From positions 1 through 30,357 of the forward strand of contig JBOFUP010000098.1 in assembly GCA_051652645.1 (NCBI GenBank): DNA of 30,357 bases, written 5' to 3'. The stretch is from UBA7332 sp051652645 (lineage in GTDB: Bacteria; Bacteroidota; Bacteroidia; Bacteroidales; UBA7332). The translations under genes were made by a program, and so were the position numbers. A model generated the notes under the pieces. That model searched no databases, was not told the origin of the DNA, and was given only the letters and a program-made list of their open reading frames with translations. Shown here piece by piece: positions 23,384 through 30,357 of the stretch (its first letter is position 1; the number at the start of each line of letters is the position of its first letter).

Positions 23384-24487
23384 ATGAAAAGATTCCAATT
23401 CGATAGACAACAACAATCACTCACACTACATGGCAGAAAGTATAGTCGTGAAACTCTTCTTGAGATAAACGATATGCGCCTACAGCTATCTAGTGAATAT
23501 GACCTATTCAACTTCCTTATTGAGTGGTTTAAACCTTCTGAGGAGATTACACTTTTCACCTCTGGGTCGACAGGTGTACCAAAAGCTATTATTGTAAAGA
23601 AGGAGCAGATGATGAACAGTGCTGCTCTAACCTGTAAGACTCTTAATCTTAGACAGGGGGACTCGGCACTTCTATGTCTACCAACAAAATACATTGCTGG
23701 TCAGATGATGGTGGTGCGTGCTCTTGTAGGAGGACTAGACCTCTGGACTACTGGAGCTACAGGCAATCCATACGAGAAGCTTATCAAATCGCCTAAATTT
23801 GCGGCTATGGTACCTCTACAAGTGCATAATACATTGGCTAATCCAAAAGAAAGGACTCTTTTCGAGGGTACCAAAAGAGTTATTATCGGAGGTGCTCCAA
23901 TAGATCAACAGCTAGAGTTAGAACTTCAAAGCATCAAAAACATATGTTATTCTACCTATGGAATGACTGAAACTCTCTCTCATATTGCTCTTAGGAAGAT
24001 CAATGGCACTGAGAAAAGTAAAAACTACCGACCTCTAAGTAGGGTTAAAGTATCAACTTCGCCCGAAGGCACTCTCGTGATTGAGGCTCCTCTTGTTTGT
24101 AAGGATAAACTTGTCACTAACGACATTGCTAGAGTGAACAGCGATGGTAGCTTCGAAATAATTGGACGCAAAGACAATACAATCATCAGTGGTGGGATAA
24201 AGATACAACTTGAGTCACTAGAGAGTAAAATATCGACTATACTTAAAGACTTGACGTTCACACTCACATCAATTAATGATAGCAAACTAGGTGAAGCTCT
24301 CGTTATGCTCGTAAGCACACCGTTTGATGAAATTCAATTGCGCAACTCACTTTTTGAAAAGATGGATAAGTTTGAAGTCCCTCGCTTCTTTATTTTTATA
24401 GATGAGTTGCCCAAAACTGAGAGTGGTAAGCCTGATAGAGCAGAAGCCAAACGACTAGCATTAGAAATAATAACTACTGAAGAATGA
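23384..24487 (+). CDS. menE: O-succinylbenzoate-CoA ligase MenE (short form)
   Basis: MenE activates O-succinylbenzoate with ATP and CoA. It is an ANL-family adenylating enzyme with the phosphate loop FTSGSTGVPKA (about 57-67), STYGMTETLSH (Tyr192-Glu196), the hinge-region IGRKDNTIISGGIKI, and the C-terminal ELPKTESGKPDR carrying the adenylation Lys349. At 367 residues it is clearly shorter than the usual 450-490, mainly because the N-terminal part is reduced. All catalytic motifs are kept and the frame is open, so I read it as a compact variant rather than a truncated gene. It overlaps lolD by 4 nt (ATGA). Confidence 0.94.
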   Translation: MKRFQFDRQQQSLTLHGRKYSRETLLEINDMRLQLSSEYDLFNFLIEWFKPSEEITLFTSGSTGVPKAIIVKKEQMMNSAALTCKTLNLRQGDSALLCLPTKYIAGQMMVVRALVGGLDLWTTGATGNPYEKLIKSPKFAAMVPLQVHNTLANPKERTLFEGTKRVIIGGAPIDQQLELELQSIKNICYSTYGMTETLSHIALRKINGTEKSKNYRPLSRVKVSTSPEGTLVIEAPLVCKDKLVTNDIARVNSDGSFEIIGRKDNTIISGGIKIQLESLESKISTILKDLTFTLTSINDSKLGEALVMLVSTPFDEIQLRNSLFEKMDKFEVPRFFIFIDELPKTESGKPDRAEAKRLALEIITTEE

Positions 24488-25134
24488 TAAAAGTAGAAAA
24501 TATTAGAAAGAGTTTTGGATCACTAGAGGTTCTAAAAGGTATTGACCTTGAGATTAAAGAGGGTGAAATTGTTTCTATTGTTGGAGCTAGTGGTGCGGGC
24601 AAGACAACCCTTCTTCAGATACTAGGCACACTGGATTCTGCTGATAATGGAGAGATAACATTCAATGGCGAAAGAATAGATAAACTTTCTGAACGTGAAA
24701 TATCCTCCTTTCGAAACAAGAATATTGGATTCATATTCCAGTTCCACCAACTATTACCTGAATTCACAGCCCTAGAGAATGTAATGATACCAGCACTTAT
24801 TGCTGGTGTATCTGACAAAGATGCTCGAATCAACTCAAAGAAACTACTTGACTACCTCGGACTAAGCGAAAGATATGAACATAAGCCGAATGAGCTATCA
24901 GGTGGGGAGAAGCAGAGAGTAGCTGTGGCTCGTGCTCTGATTAACAAACCTGCAGTAATATTTGCTGATGAACCATCAGGGAGTCTTGACACTCACAACA
25001 AAGAGGAACTTCACAAACTCTTTTTTCAACTAAGAGATGAACTGAATCAAACATTCGTAATTGTCACACACGACGAACACCTAGCTACACTGTCTGACCG
25101 AATTATTCATATGAAAGATGGAGTAATAGTATAA
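24484..25134 (+). CDS. lolD: ABC transporter ATPase, LolD/MacB subfamily
   Basis: The 216-residue nucleotide-binding subunit belongs to the lipoprotein-release/MacB/FtsE group, which powers membrane subunits of the FtsX-like type. Walker A is GASGAGKTT (34-42), the signature is LSGGEKQ (138-144), Walker B ends FADEPSG with Asp162 and Glu163, and the H-loop lies in IVTHDEH. The start overlaps the menE stop (ATGA), so it is translationally coupled to the menaquinone genes. No permease is next to it; LolC/E-like partners must be elsewhere. LolD is the best name, but a MacB-type partner is possible. The stop lies inside the left arm of the following terminator. Confidence 0.85.
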   Translation: MIKVENIRKSFGSLEVLKGIDLEIKEGEIVSIVGASGAGKTTLLQILGTLDSADNGEITFNGERIDKLSEREISSFRNKNIGFIFQFHQLLPEFTALENVMIPALIAGVSDKDARINSKKLLDYLGLSERYEHKPNELSGGEKQRVAVARALINKPAVIFADEPSGSLDTHNKEELHKLFFQLRDELNQTFVIVTHDEHLATLSDRIIHMKDGVIV

Positions 25135-25190
25135 TAAAAAGTAAGCCTCGATGCACATAGCGCATCGAGGCTTACTTTTTATTATACTAT
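25126..25190. terminator. Perfect 29-bp inverted repeat, bidirectional terminator
   Basis: Bases 25126-25154 are an exact reverse complement of 25162-25190, with a 7-nt loop (ACATAGC). The GC-rich top (GTAAGCCTCGATGC) is flanked by AAAAA on the left and TTTTT on the right, so each strand reads a stem followed by a T-tract. It serves the men-lolD run (+) and the mscS gene (-, stop at 25196-25198). The lolD TAA at 25132-25134 is inside the left arm. Confidence 0.92.
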
Positions 25191-25195
25191 TCTGA

Positions 25196-26110
25196 TTATG
25201 CTTTTGGTTGAATCAAATGAACATCCATCTGAGGGAAAGGAATATTAAGGCCATGCTTAGCATAGTTCTTGTACACCTTCTCATTGATTTGGAAGTATAG
25301 ATCCCAATAATTCTCAGTCTTTGTCCATACTCGCATTACTATATCTATAGAGCTATCACTCATTTTAGAAAGACCAACAAATGGGAGAGCTGGTTCTGTC
25401 AAAATACGATCATCTCCTTCGATAAAGCTAAGTAGCATAGCTTTTGCCGCATCATAGTCGTCACCATAAGCAAAACTAAGAGTCCAATCAACGCGACGGA
25501 AACCTGACTTAGAGTAGTTATTAATTACTCCAGAAGAAAGAGAACCATTAGGTACGTAAATAATCTTATTATCTATTGTAGTTAAAACGGTGTTGAAGAT
25601 AAGAATCTCTTTTACTGTTCCCATTTGACCTTGAACCTCAATAAAGTCGCCAACCTTGTATGGCTTAAGAAATAGAATGATAACTCCTCCAGCGAAGTTT
25701 TGAAGTGTGCCACTTAATGCCAAACCGATACCCACACCGGCAGAAGCAACAAGAGCAGCAATAGATGTAGCAGGAACGCCAATTACAAGAATAATAATTA
25801 CAACTAATGCTATAGTTAGTGATATATCTTGTAGGTTTAGAAGAAAGGTTCTAAGTGATACATCTACATCTCTCTTTGTCATCAATGTATTATTCAGTCG
25901 ACGAAGTCTATGAATAAGCCATTTACCTGCCATGTATATTACAAAAGCAATAAGTACTTTAAATGCCAAATCAAGTGTTGAACTAACTAAACCATCAAAA
26001 AATTTAGAAAGAGCTTGTGATAAACTTCCTTCAATCTTCGAACCTAAACCTGTCTTTGCAACCTCTTCTGCTGCACGCTCTACGCTTTGTATAAAAGCAA
26101 ATGGAAACAT
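25196..26110 (-). CDS. MscS-family small-conductance mechanosensitive channel
   Basis: MscS channels open under membrane tension and relieve osmotic shock. The 304-residue protein has three transmembrane helices (about 47-67, 97-117 and the pore helix 118-147). The pore helix has the Ala/Gly pattern ASAGVGIGLALSGTLQNFAG, followed directly by the family motif KPYKVGDFIEV, a beta domain (YVPNGSLSSGVINNYS) and a C-terminal alpha/beta part ending IPFPQMDVHL. An amphipathic N-terminal stretch of about 45 residues precedes TM1. It lies 17 nt downstream of the FadL-like gene on the same strand, so it is probably cotranscribed. Confidence 0.94.
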   Translation of the reverse strand: MFPFAFIQSVERAAEEVAKTGLGSKIEGSLSQALSKFFDGLVSSTLDLAFKVLIAFVIYMAGKWLIHRLRRLNNTLMTKRDVDVSLRTFLLNLQDISLTIALVVIIILVIGVPATSIAALVASAGVGIGLALSGTLQNFAGGVIILFLKPYKVGDFIEVQGQMGTVKEILIFNTVLTTIDNKIIYVPNGSLSSGVINNYSKSGFRRVDWTLSFAYGDDYDAAKAMLLSFIEGDDRILTEPALPFVGLSKMSDSSIDIVMRVWTKTENYWDLYFQINEKVYKNYAKHGLNIPFPQMDVHLIQPKA

Positions 26111-26127
26111 AATTTGAAACTATTAAA

Positions 26128-27702
26128 TTAGAATTTAAATCCTAGGGTTAAAACTACATTCGATCTACGACTCTTCAAGTTGATAGGATCTGAGTGTACT
26201 ATTGTTGAACCATCTTGGTCATATATAGGAGCAAAAACAAAAAGATTCTCCTCCATTTTCTTATGCACGTAAGCTATGTCTGCATATGCTCTTCCCATCT
26301 TGAAGCCCATACCTGCAGTATAGTAAGTAGTAGCTTTTGGGAGTGTATAGTTTGTCAAAGTACCATAGGTTACAACCTCAACTCCTCCCTCTAACACATT
26401 ATCTTTCACTTGTGGTGATTGATAGGCATAACCAGCTCTCAACGAAAACTGAGGAGTAACCCTGTACTCTGCTCCAATCTTCATCGTGTGAATAGCTTTC
26501 AGATCCTGCTTTATGTAGTCGTTATCTTGAGTAAACTCATAACCATCGGCATCCTTAAGCTTCATCGTTGGTGAGTCTTCAAAATCATAATCTACACTTA
26601 TTATACCACTCTTACCTAATACCACAGCTGCTCCAGCTGCCAACTTGTAAGAAGTACGAAGCTTATAATCGACTGCCCCACGAGGAGTAGCACTAGAGCC
26701 ATTCATAACTTCATCTCCTTCTTTGACATTACGATAAACTACATCAGCATTGAAACTATCTGTTAGTTTATAGTATGTTGGAGTGTGAACAGAGAAACCT
26801 AGTCGTAAAAAATCTGCCGGTCTTACAATCAAACCAGCGCGAAAGCCTAATCCTGTACCACGAGTTGTCAAATCATTATTCATAGAGAAGCTACCAGAGT
26901 TACCAAAGTCTTCTCCATATAAAGTGGATGTTCTATATGTGAAATCTGTTACCGATAATGTTGCTCCATAGTAAACCAGATCTTCATAGCTCCCCCCAAA
27001 GGTAAAATTGTACTCATCCATACGTCCAGTTTCTCTAACACGAATAGCCGCATCTGGCGATATAGTCGTAGGAAATTGTGATACATATTGTGATGTACTA
27101 TTTCCAGAAGGTTGAATAAGGAATGAATTCCAACCTAACACTCCAAGCCACGGAAGGCCATATTGCGAAAGATATGGATCGTATCTTTGCGATCCACTCA
27201 GATCACGAAGATCATCAAGATCACTATTGAGAATACCATTGGTCTTATATGCAATATAATCAGTCAGAGATGTCCCAATCTGTGATGATCCAGCTGTGTA
27301 AGTACGATCAAATGATGCTCTTTTATTGAATGAGATACCCACATTAAAGTTGTTGCCACTTGATGTAGGAAACGAAGCTATGTAAGATACATTATCCACA
27401 TTGAAGCGAGTCTTGTCTCCGTTCATCTGAGTTCCATTCCAATTTGTTTGTGTATTGGTGAAATTTAGATTCATCGTAAAGGAGACCTCTGATGATGTGT
27501 AAACACCTATTCCTGCAGGGTTAGTAGCAAGAGATGAGGCGTCCCCACCAAGAGCATTAAATGCACCACCCATACCCATAGAGCGAGCTGTTCCTGTAAT
27601 CTCTGATCTAGAATACTTTATAGCATCAGCTTCTCCTTGAGCTGATAGCAACGAAGTACTACCAGCTAAGAGAGATATCAAAATAATTTTATTCGTTTTC
27701 AT
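26128..27702 (-). CDS. Outer-membrane beta-barrel, OmpP1/FadL/TodX-like
   Basis: FadL-family barrels let hydrophobic compounds such as fatty acids cross the outer membrane. The 524-residue protein starts with a cleavable signal (MKTNKIILISLLAGSTSLLSAQ) and then the family's N-terminal hatch pattern, here TARSMGMGGAFNALGGDASS followed by LATNPAGIGVY. The rest alternates polar and hydrophobic residues as in beta strands, and the chain ends in a C-terminal Phe (VVLTLGFKF), typical of barrels inserted by BamA. Bacteroidetes members are often annotated as haemin receptor or transporter without evidence; I call only the family. It lies between the Gly/Trp-repeat gene (37 nt upstream) and mscS (17 nt downstream). 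Confidence 0.9.
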   Translation of the reverse strand: MKTNKIILISLLAGSTSLLSAQGEADAIKYSRSEITGTARSMGMGGAFNALGGDASSLATNPAGIGVYTSSEVSFTMNLNFTNTQTNWNGTQMNGDKTRFNVDNVSYIASFPTSSGNNFNVGISFNKRASFDRTYTAGSSQIGTSLTDYIAYKTNGILNSDLDDLRDLSGSQRYDPYLSQYGLPWLGVLGWNSFLIQPSGNSTSQYVSQFPTTISPDAAIRVRETGRMDEYNFTFGGSYEDLVYYGATLSVTDFTYRTSTLYGEDFGNSGSFSMNNDLTTRGTGLGFRAGLIVRPADFLRLGFSVHTPTYYKLTDSFNADVVYRNVKEGDEVMNGSSATPRGAVDYKLRTSYKLAAGAAVVLGKSGIISVDYDFEDSPTMKLKDADGYEFTQDNDYIKQDLKAIHTMKIGAEYRVTPQFSLRAGYAYQSPQVKDNVLEGGVEVVTYGTLTNYTLPKATTYYTAGMGFKMGRAYADIAYVHKKMEENLFVFAPIYDQDGSTIVHSDPINLKSRRSNVVLTLGFKF

Positions 27703-27739
27703 AATTGATTGGTTATCAAATTAACTCTGCATATACATT

Positions 27740-28942
27740 TTAACGACGTCCTCCTGATCTACCTCCGCCGGTAGACCCTCCAGTAGACCCAGAACCGTAA
27801 CCTCCAGAACCTCTACCATAGCTACCTCCACCTATTGATGAACCTCTATCATATACGGATGATCCTGAACGATTATATGAATTACTGTTGGTCTCTCGCG
27901 TTGTTCGTTTGACCTCTTCTGTACTATTTGAAGTTCCTCGTCTGTTGTATACACCACTATTCTCACTACTATTGTTCACATCTTTGGTTGTCGTACCACT
28001 GCCATAGCGAGCCGAACGTCCAACACTATTATTATTGTTAGTAGTACCATTAGTTGGTCGTGTGGATGGTCTTACAGCTCCACTCTGAGTTGAACTATTT
28101 GAACCTCTAACAACATTTGATCTATTATAGTCTCGTGAACTGTTTGCAGACTGAGTACGTCCGGTGTAAGCACCGTTGTTTCTTCCACCACTATACTTGT
28201 AAGGATTATAGGCATTTGCCCATCCGTGATGATGGTGTCCTCCGCCCCAGCCTGGATAGAATCCTCCACCCCAACTAGGATAGTAACCTCCACCCCAACC
28301 TGGGTAGAATCCTCCACCCCAACCTGGATAGAATCCTCCGCCCCAGCCCCAACTAGGATAGTAACCTCCGCCCCAACCCCAGCTCCAAGAAGCATAAGGG
28401 TTAAAACGCCAGTCAAATCCAGAGTAGAAAGATGGAGCCCACATATAGTTCCAATAAGAAGGATTGGTCCACGTTGGTGTAACCCAAGCATACCCACCCT
28501 CTTCATATACATTCCAATCCAGACCACTTAGCATATAGATATCATAATACCCAGGGTCACTAATATGGACTCTAAACTTAGGATTATGAAATCGGCGAAT
28601 ACGCTCTGCCATCTCAAAATCAGATTCAGATCCGTTGAATTCATGGATATAACCACCCTCTTGGGAATTATCCTCCTCAACGTAACGAGCTGTATCACTA
28701 TTGGATAAACCTCTTCTATTGTAGTCATCTACATTTATTGAATTAGAAGAGCTATTCAGCTGAATAATTTCACCCTTTGTTGACTCACTTTGGTTAGAGT
28801 TTTCACTCTTTGCTTTTATTATTGGATTAACAGCTTTTCGCGAACGATACAAATCATCCTCAGGAATATATTTCCCTTGTGCAATAAGTGATAACGGTAA
28901 AACCAAAAGAATCGCTTGTATAAACCATCTAAATGTTTTCAT
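27740..28942 (-). CDS. Secreted Gly/Trp/Tyr-repeat protein of unknown function
   Basis: The 400-residue protein begins with a signal peptide (MKTFRWFIQAILLVLPLSLIAQ). A charged, Ser/Asn-rich part and a short conserved-looking part (about 110-165, FRVHISDPGYYDIYML) precede an extreme low-complexity block (about 185-240) of five units of the type WGGGFYPG or WGWGGGYYPS, then a His run (HHHH). The last 150 residues are rich in Ser, Asn, Arg, Thr and Gly and end in RGSGGYGSGS and SGGRR. No membrane anchor or sorting domain is visible. It is probably exported to the periplasm or surface. I do not recognise a named family. It is the first gene of a run with the OmpP1-like barrel and mscS. Confidence 0.75.
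   Translation of the reverse strand: MKTFRWFIQAILLVLPLSLIAQGKYIPEDDLYRSRKAVNPIIKAKSENSNQSESTKGEIIQLNSSSNSINVDDYNRRGLSNSDTARYVEEDNSQEGGYIHEFNGSESDFEMAERIRRFHNPKFRVHISDPGYYDIYMLSGLDWNVYEEGGYAWVTPTWTNPSYWNYMWAPSFYSGFDWRFNPYASWSWGWGGGYYPSWGWGGGFYPGWGGGFYPGWGGGYYPSWGGGFYPGWGGGHHHHGWANAYNPYKYSGGRNNGAYTGRTQSANSSRDYNRSNVVRGSNSSTQSGAVRPSTRPTNGTTNNNNSVGRSARYGSGTTTKDVNNSSENSGVYNRRGTSNSTEEVKRTTRETNSNSYNRSGSSVYDRGSSIGGGSYGRGSGGYGSGSTGGSTGGGRSGGRR
28240..28384 (-). repeat. In-frame 24/30-bp tandem repeats within the Gly/Trp-repeat gene
   Basis: On the + strand, 24-bp units of the type CCTGGATAGAATCCTCC + RCCCCAA start at 28251, 28275 and 28299; a 30-bp unit starts at 28323 and a related one at 28353. All lengths are multiples of three, so unit number can change without breaking the frame. 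They encode the WGGGFYPG/WGWGGGYYPS repeats. Confidence 0.85.
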
Positions 28943-29044
28943 AATTCAATCCCCACTTTTGTTGTTGATGAAACAATTGAACTCACTCTCTAGGAGTAAT
29001 TCCATTATTCGCATATATAATAAGACATTATTTGGACGAAAAAG

Positions 29045-29100
29045 TTTACTTTTGCTAGTCAATTAATCTCTACTCCATATGCGTTAGAGACAAAAGTAAA
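29045..29100. promoter_or_regulatory. Divergent -7 elements forming an inverted repeat
   Basis: TTTACTTTTG at 29045-29054 and CAAAAGTAAA at 29091-29100 are perfect 10-bp inverted copies. Each contains TACTTTTG, an exact TAnnTTTG match: one reads toward prmA (+), the other toward the Gly/Trp-repeat gene (-). Neither has a clear TTTG at 19-21 bp. The arrangement would make the two transcripts start facing each other and overlap. It could instead be a hairpin or operator. Confidence 0.4.
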
Positions 29101-29142
29101 AAATAAATCCCATTTCACACATACACTAATCTTATTTTCAAG

Positions 29143-29985
29143 ATGAACTACTTAGAGTTTCAGTTCAAAATGACTCCATGTGACGAAGTTCACAGTGACA
29201 TCCTTTCAGCTCAACTAGGCGAAATAGGCTTTGAAAGCTTCATTACTACAGAAACCGGAGTTGATGCATACATACAAGTAAACCTATTCGATGAAGAGTC
29301 TCTTAGAAATAAATTATCTGAGTTTCCACTAGAATGTTCTATTAACTACTCTTTCGCAGAAGTTGTGGCACAGAACTGGAATGAAGAGTGGGAAAAGCAC
29401 TATTTTAATCCAATCATTATCGAAGAAAGATGTGTTATCCATAGTTCATTCCACAAAGATATCCCTAAGGTAGAGTATGATATTCTTATCGACCCTAAGA
29501 TGTCATTTGGTACAGGACACCATGAGACAACAAGTCTTATGCTTACTCACCTGCTTGACTCTAACCTTACTGATTCTAAATTCCTAGATATGGGTTGCGG
29601 TACAGCTGTTCTTGCTATTCTTGCTTCGAAGAAAGGTGCAAAAACAATTACAGCAATAGACATTGATGAGTGGGCTACTGAAAATGCTATCGAAAACTGC
29701 CGCCTTAATAATAGAGACAACATAAAGGTTCTACACGGTGATGCCTCTCTACTAAAAGATGAAGAGACTTTCGACACGATATTTGCGAATATTAATCGTA
29801 ATATCCTTCTTGATGACATGCATAACTACACAGCTAAGCTTTGTAAAGGTGGAGCTCTCTTTATGAGCGGATTCTACAAAGAAGACCTTCCAATTATTGA
29901 AGAAAAGGCCAACTCTTTGGGGCTTATTCTTGACAACTTCAAGGAAAAGAACAATTGGGTTGCGGCTAAATTCATCCTAAATTGA
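29143..29985 (+). CDS. prmA: Ribosomal protein L11 methyltransferase
   Basis: PrmA transfers methyl groups from S-adenosylmethionine to ribosomal protein L11. The 280-residue protein has an N-terminal L11-recognition domain (about 1-90, containing WNEEWEKHYF) and a class I methyltransferase domain with the PrmA-typical DPKMSFGTGHHETT before motif I (DMGCGTAVLAILA, Asp149-Gly153), the acidic AIDIDEWATENA, and IFANINRNILLD, which is the substrate-side motif IV (N-x-x-R/N variant). Length and ends are standard. The start at 29143 follows a 200-bp divergent intergenic region. Confidence 0.95.
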   Translation: MNYLEFQFKMTPCDEVHSDILSAQLGEIGFESFITTETGVDAYIQVNLFDEESLRNKLSEFPLECSINYSFAEVVAQNWNEEWEKHYFNPIIIEERCVIHSSFHKDIPKVEYDILIDPKMSFGTGHHETTSLMLTHLLDSNLTDSKFLDMGCGTAVLAILASKKGAKTITAIDIDEWATENAIENCRLNNRDNIKVLHGDASLLKDEETFDTIFANINRNILLDDMHNYTAKLCKGGALFMSGFYKEDLPIIEEKANSLGLILDNFKEKNNWVAAKFILN

Positions 29986-30232
29986 GAAAACAAACACTAG
30001 TTAACCTTTTTTAATCAACAAAAAAAGTATAACTAGCAGATATTTTAGCAAAATCACACTTGTCACGAAAGTGCAATAATACAGACAACTATACCTAGCA
30101 TTAGTAGCTAAACAATAGCAAATTGTAACTCTTTCGACTATTTTTAACTAGCTATTCTTGTTAGCTTTGCTTTTAAATTGATAAAGCAAACATCTTTGAT
30201 AGATAAAAGATATTGTACAACATACTTTTTTA
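29986..30232. other. AT-rich gene-free stretch after prmA
   Basis: No credible coding frame. CTAGTTA at 29997-30003 pairs with TAACTAG at 30030-30036, with T-run and A-run partners inside; this may be the end structure of prmA transcripts, though no T-tract follows. TAGCTTTG at 30162-30169 matches the -7 consensus but lacks a good -33. Short inverted repeats (TTTGCTTT/AAAGCAAA at 30166-30190, ATCTTT/AAAGAT at 30192-30211) follow; in such AT-rich DNA they may be chance. Confidence 0.5.
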
Positions 30233-30264
30233 TTTGGCGACTTGATTAAAAAGCTTCATATTTG
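30233..30264 (+). promoter_or_regulatory. Promoter near the right edge
   Basis: TTTG at 30233-30236 and CATATTTG at 30257-30264 (one mismatch to TAnnTTTG) are 20 bp apart, a near-ideal Bacteroidetes promoter. The predicted start is around 30271, leading into the terminator-like hairpin at 30329-30355. Confidence 0.6.
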
Positions 30265-30328
30265 CATTCATAAACCTAAACAATCTTTTTTACCTTAAAA
30301 AATAACTAATACCTATTGAGACCATAAC

Positions 30329-30355
30329 AAAGAACCTTTGAGAAAAGGTTCTTTT
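30329..30355 (+). terminator. Terminator-like hairpin at the window end
   Basis: AAAGAACCTTT at 30329-30339 pairs perfectly with AAAGGTTCTTT at 30344-30354 around the tetraloop GAGA (a GNRA loop), followed by at least one more T before the window ends at GT. It may terminate a short transcript starting near 30271, or be part of a longer leader. The downstream sequence is cut off. Confidence 0.6.
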
Positions 30356-30357
30356 GT

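Noticed and set aside
23384..24487. menE as a truncated pseudogene because of its 367-residue length
   Set aside because: All adenylation motifs, including the C-terminal Lys, are present, there is no frameshift, and the gene is tightly fitted between menC and lolD.
28226..28531. Antisense reading frame with PTRIVTS/PTWIESS repeats opposite the Gly/Trp-repeat gene
   Set aside because: It is the mirror of the tandem repeats in the real minus-strand gene, which has a signal peptide and a full-length frame. A 101-codon mirror frame is expected from in-frame repeats.
30166..30211. Short hairpins (TTTGCTTT/AAAGCAAA and ATCTTT/AAAGAT) as a structured RNA
   Set aside because: Short arms made only of common AT-rich words in an AT-rich spacer; no supporting context beyond the separate promoter-hairpin pair at the edge.

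Overview
The window looks like a chromosomal segment of an AT-rich Bacteroidetes, most probably Bacteroidales. Three things point there: gene content and order (thioesterase-dprA, M23-dxr-rseP, a compact menF-D-B-C-E cluster, FadL-like OmpP1), several upstream regions carrying the Bacteroidetes -7 element TAnnTTTG, and few clear Shine-Dalgarno sequences. I see no rRNA or tRNA genes, insertion sequences, phage genes or CRISPR array.

Layout. 1-312: tail of rplI and its terminator. 333-5810 (+): acyl-CoA thioesterase, dprA, a large TPR protein, radA and a 57-residue membrane protein. 5823-5860: perfect palindrome acting as a shared terminator. 5876-11547 (-): a tripartite RND efflux operon (adaptor, pump, outer-membrane factor), with a divergent AraC-type regulator at 11683-12522 (+). 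12523-12897: gene-free, with four 22-bp phased ACGTACGTA repeats and two strong hairpins. 12898-16290 (-): a degenerate M23/LytM protein, dxr and rseP. 16398-25190 (+): one tightly spaced run of an anaerobic sulfatase-maturase-like radical SAM enzyme, rfbC, menI, menF, menD, menB, menC, menE and a LolD-type ATPase, closed by a perfect 29-bp inverted repeat. 25196-28942 (-): a secreted Gly/Trp/Tyr-repeat protein, a FadL/OmpP1-like porin and an MscS channel. 29143-29985 (+): prmA. 29986-30357: gene-free, with a good promoter and a terminator-like hairpin at the very end.

How the genes work together. The men genes supply most steps from chorismate to 1,4-dihydroxy-2-naphthoate for menaquinone; menH, menA and the final methyltransferase are not in the window. 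DprA and RadA both act in recombination and uptake of DNA. The efflux operon is a self-contained export machine with a likely local regulator. M23-dxr-rseP and the OmpP1/repeat protein/MscS block are envelope-related.

Most of the window is ordinary core genome, and I found no convincing new multi-gene system. The items most worth a second look are the 22-bp repeat array, the M23 protein that has lost two zinc ligands, the Asp-Asn relay pair in the RND pump, the radical SAM-rfbC-men-lolD linkage, the aromatic/glycine-repeat secreted protein, and the promoter-plus-hairpin at the right edge.
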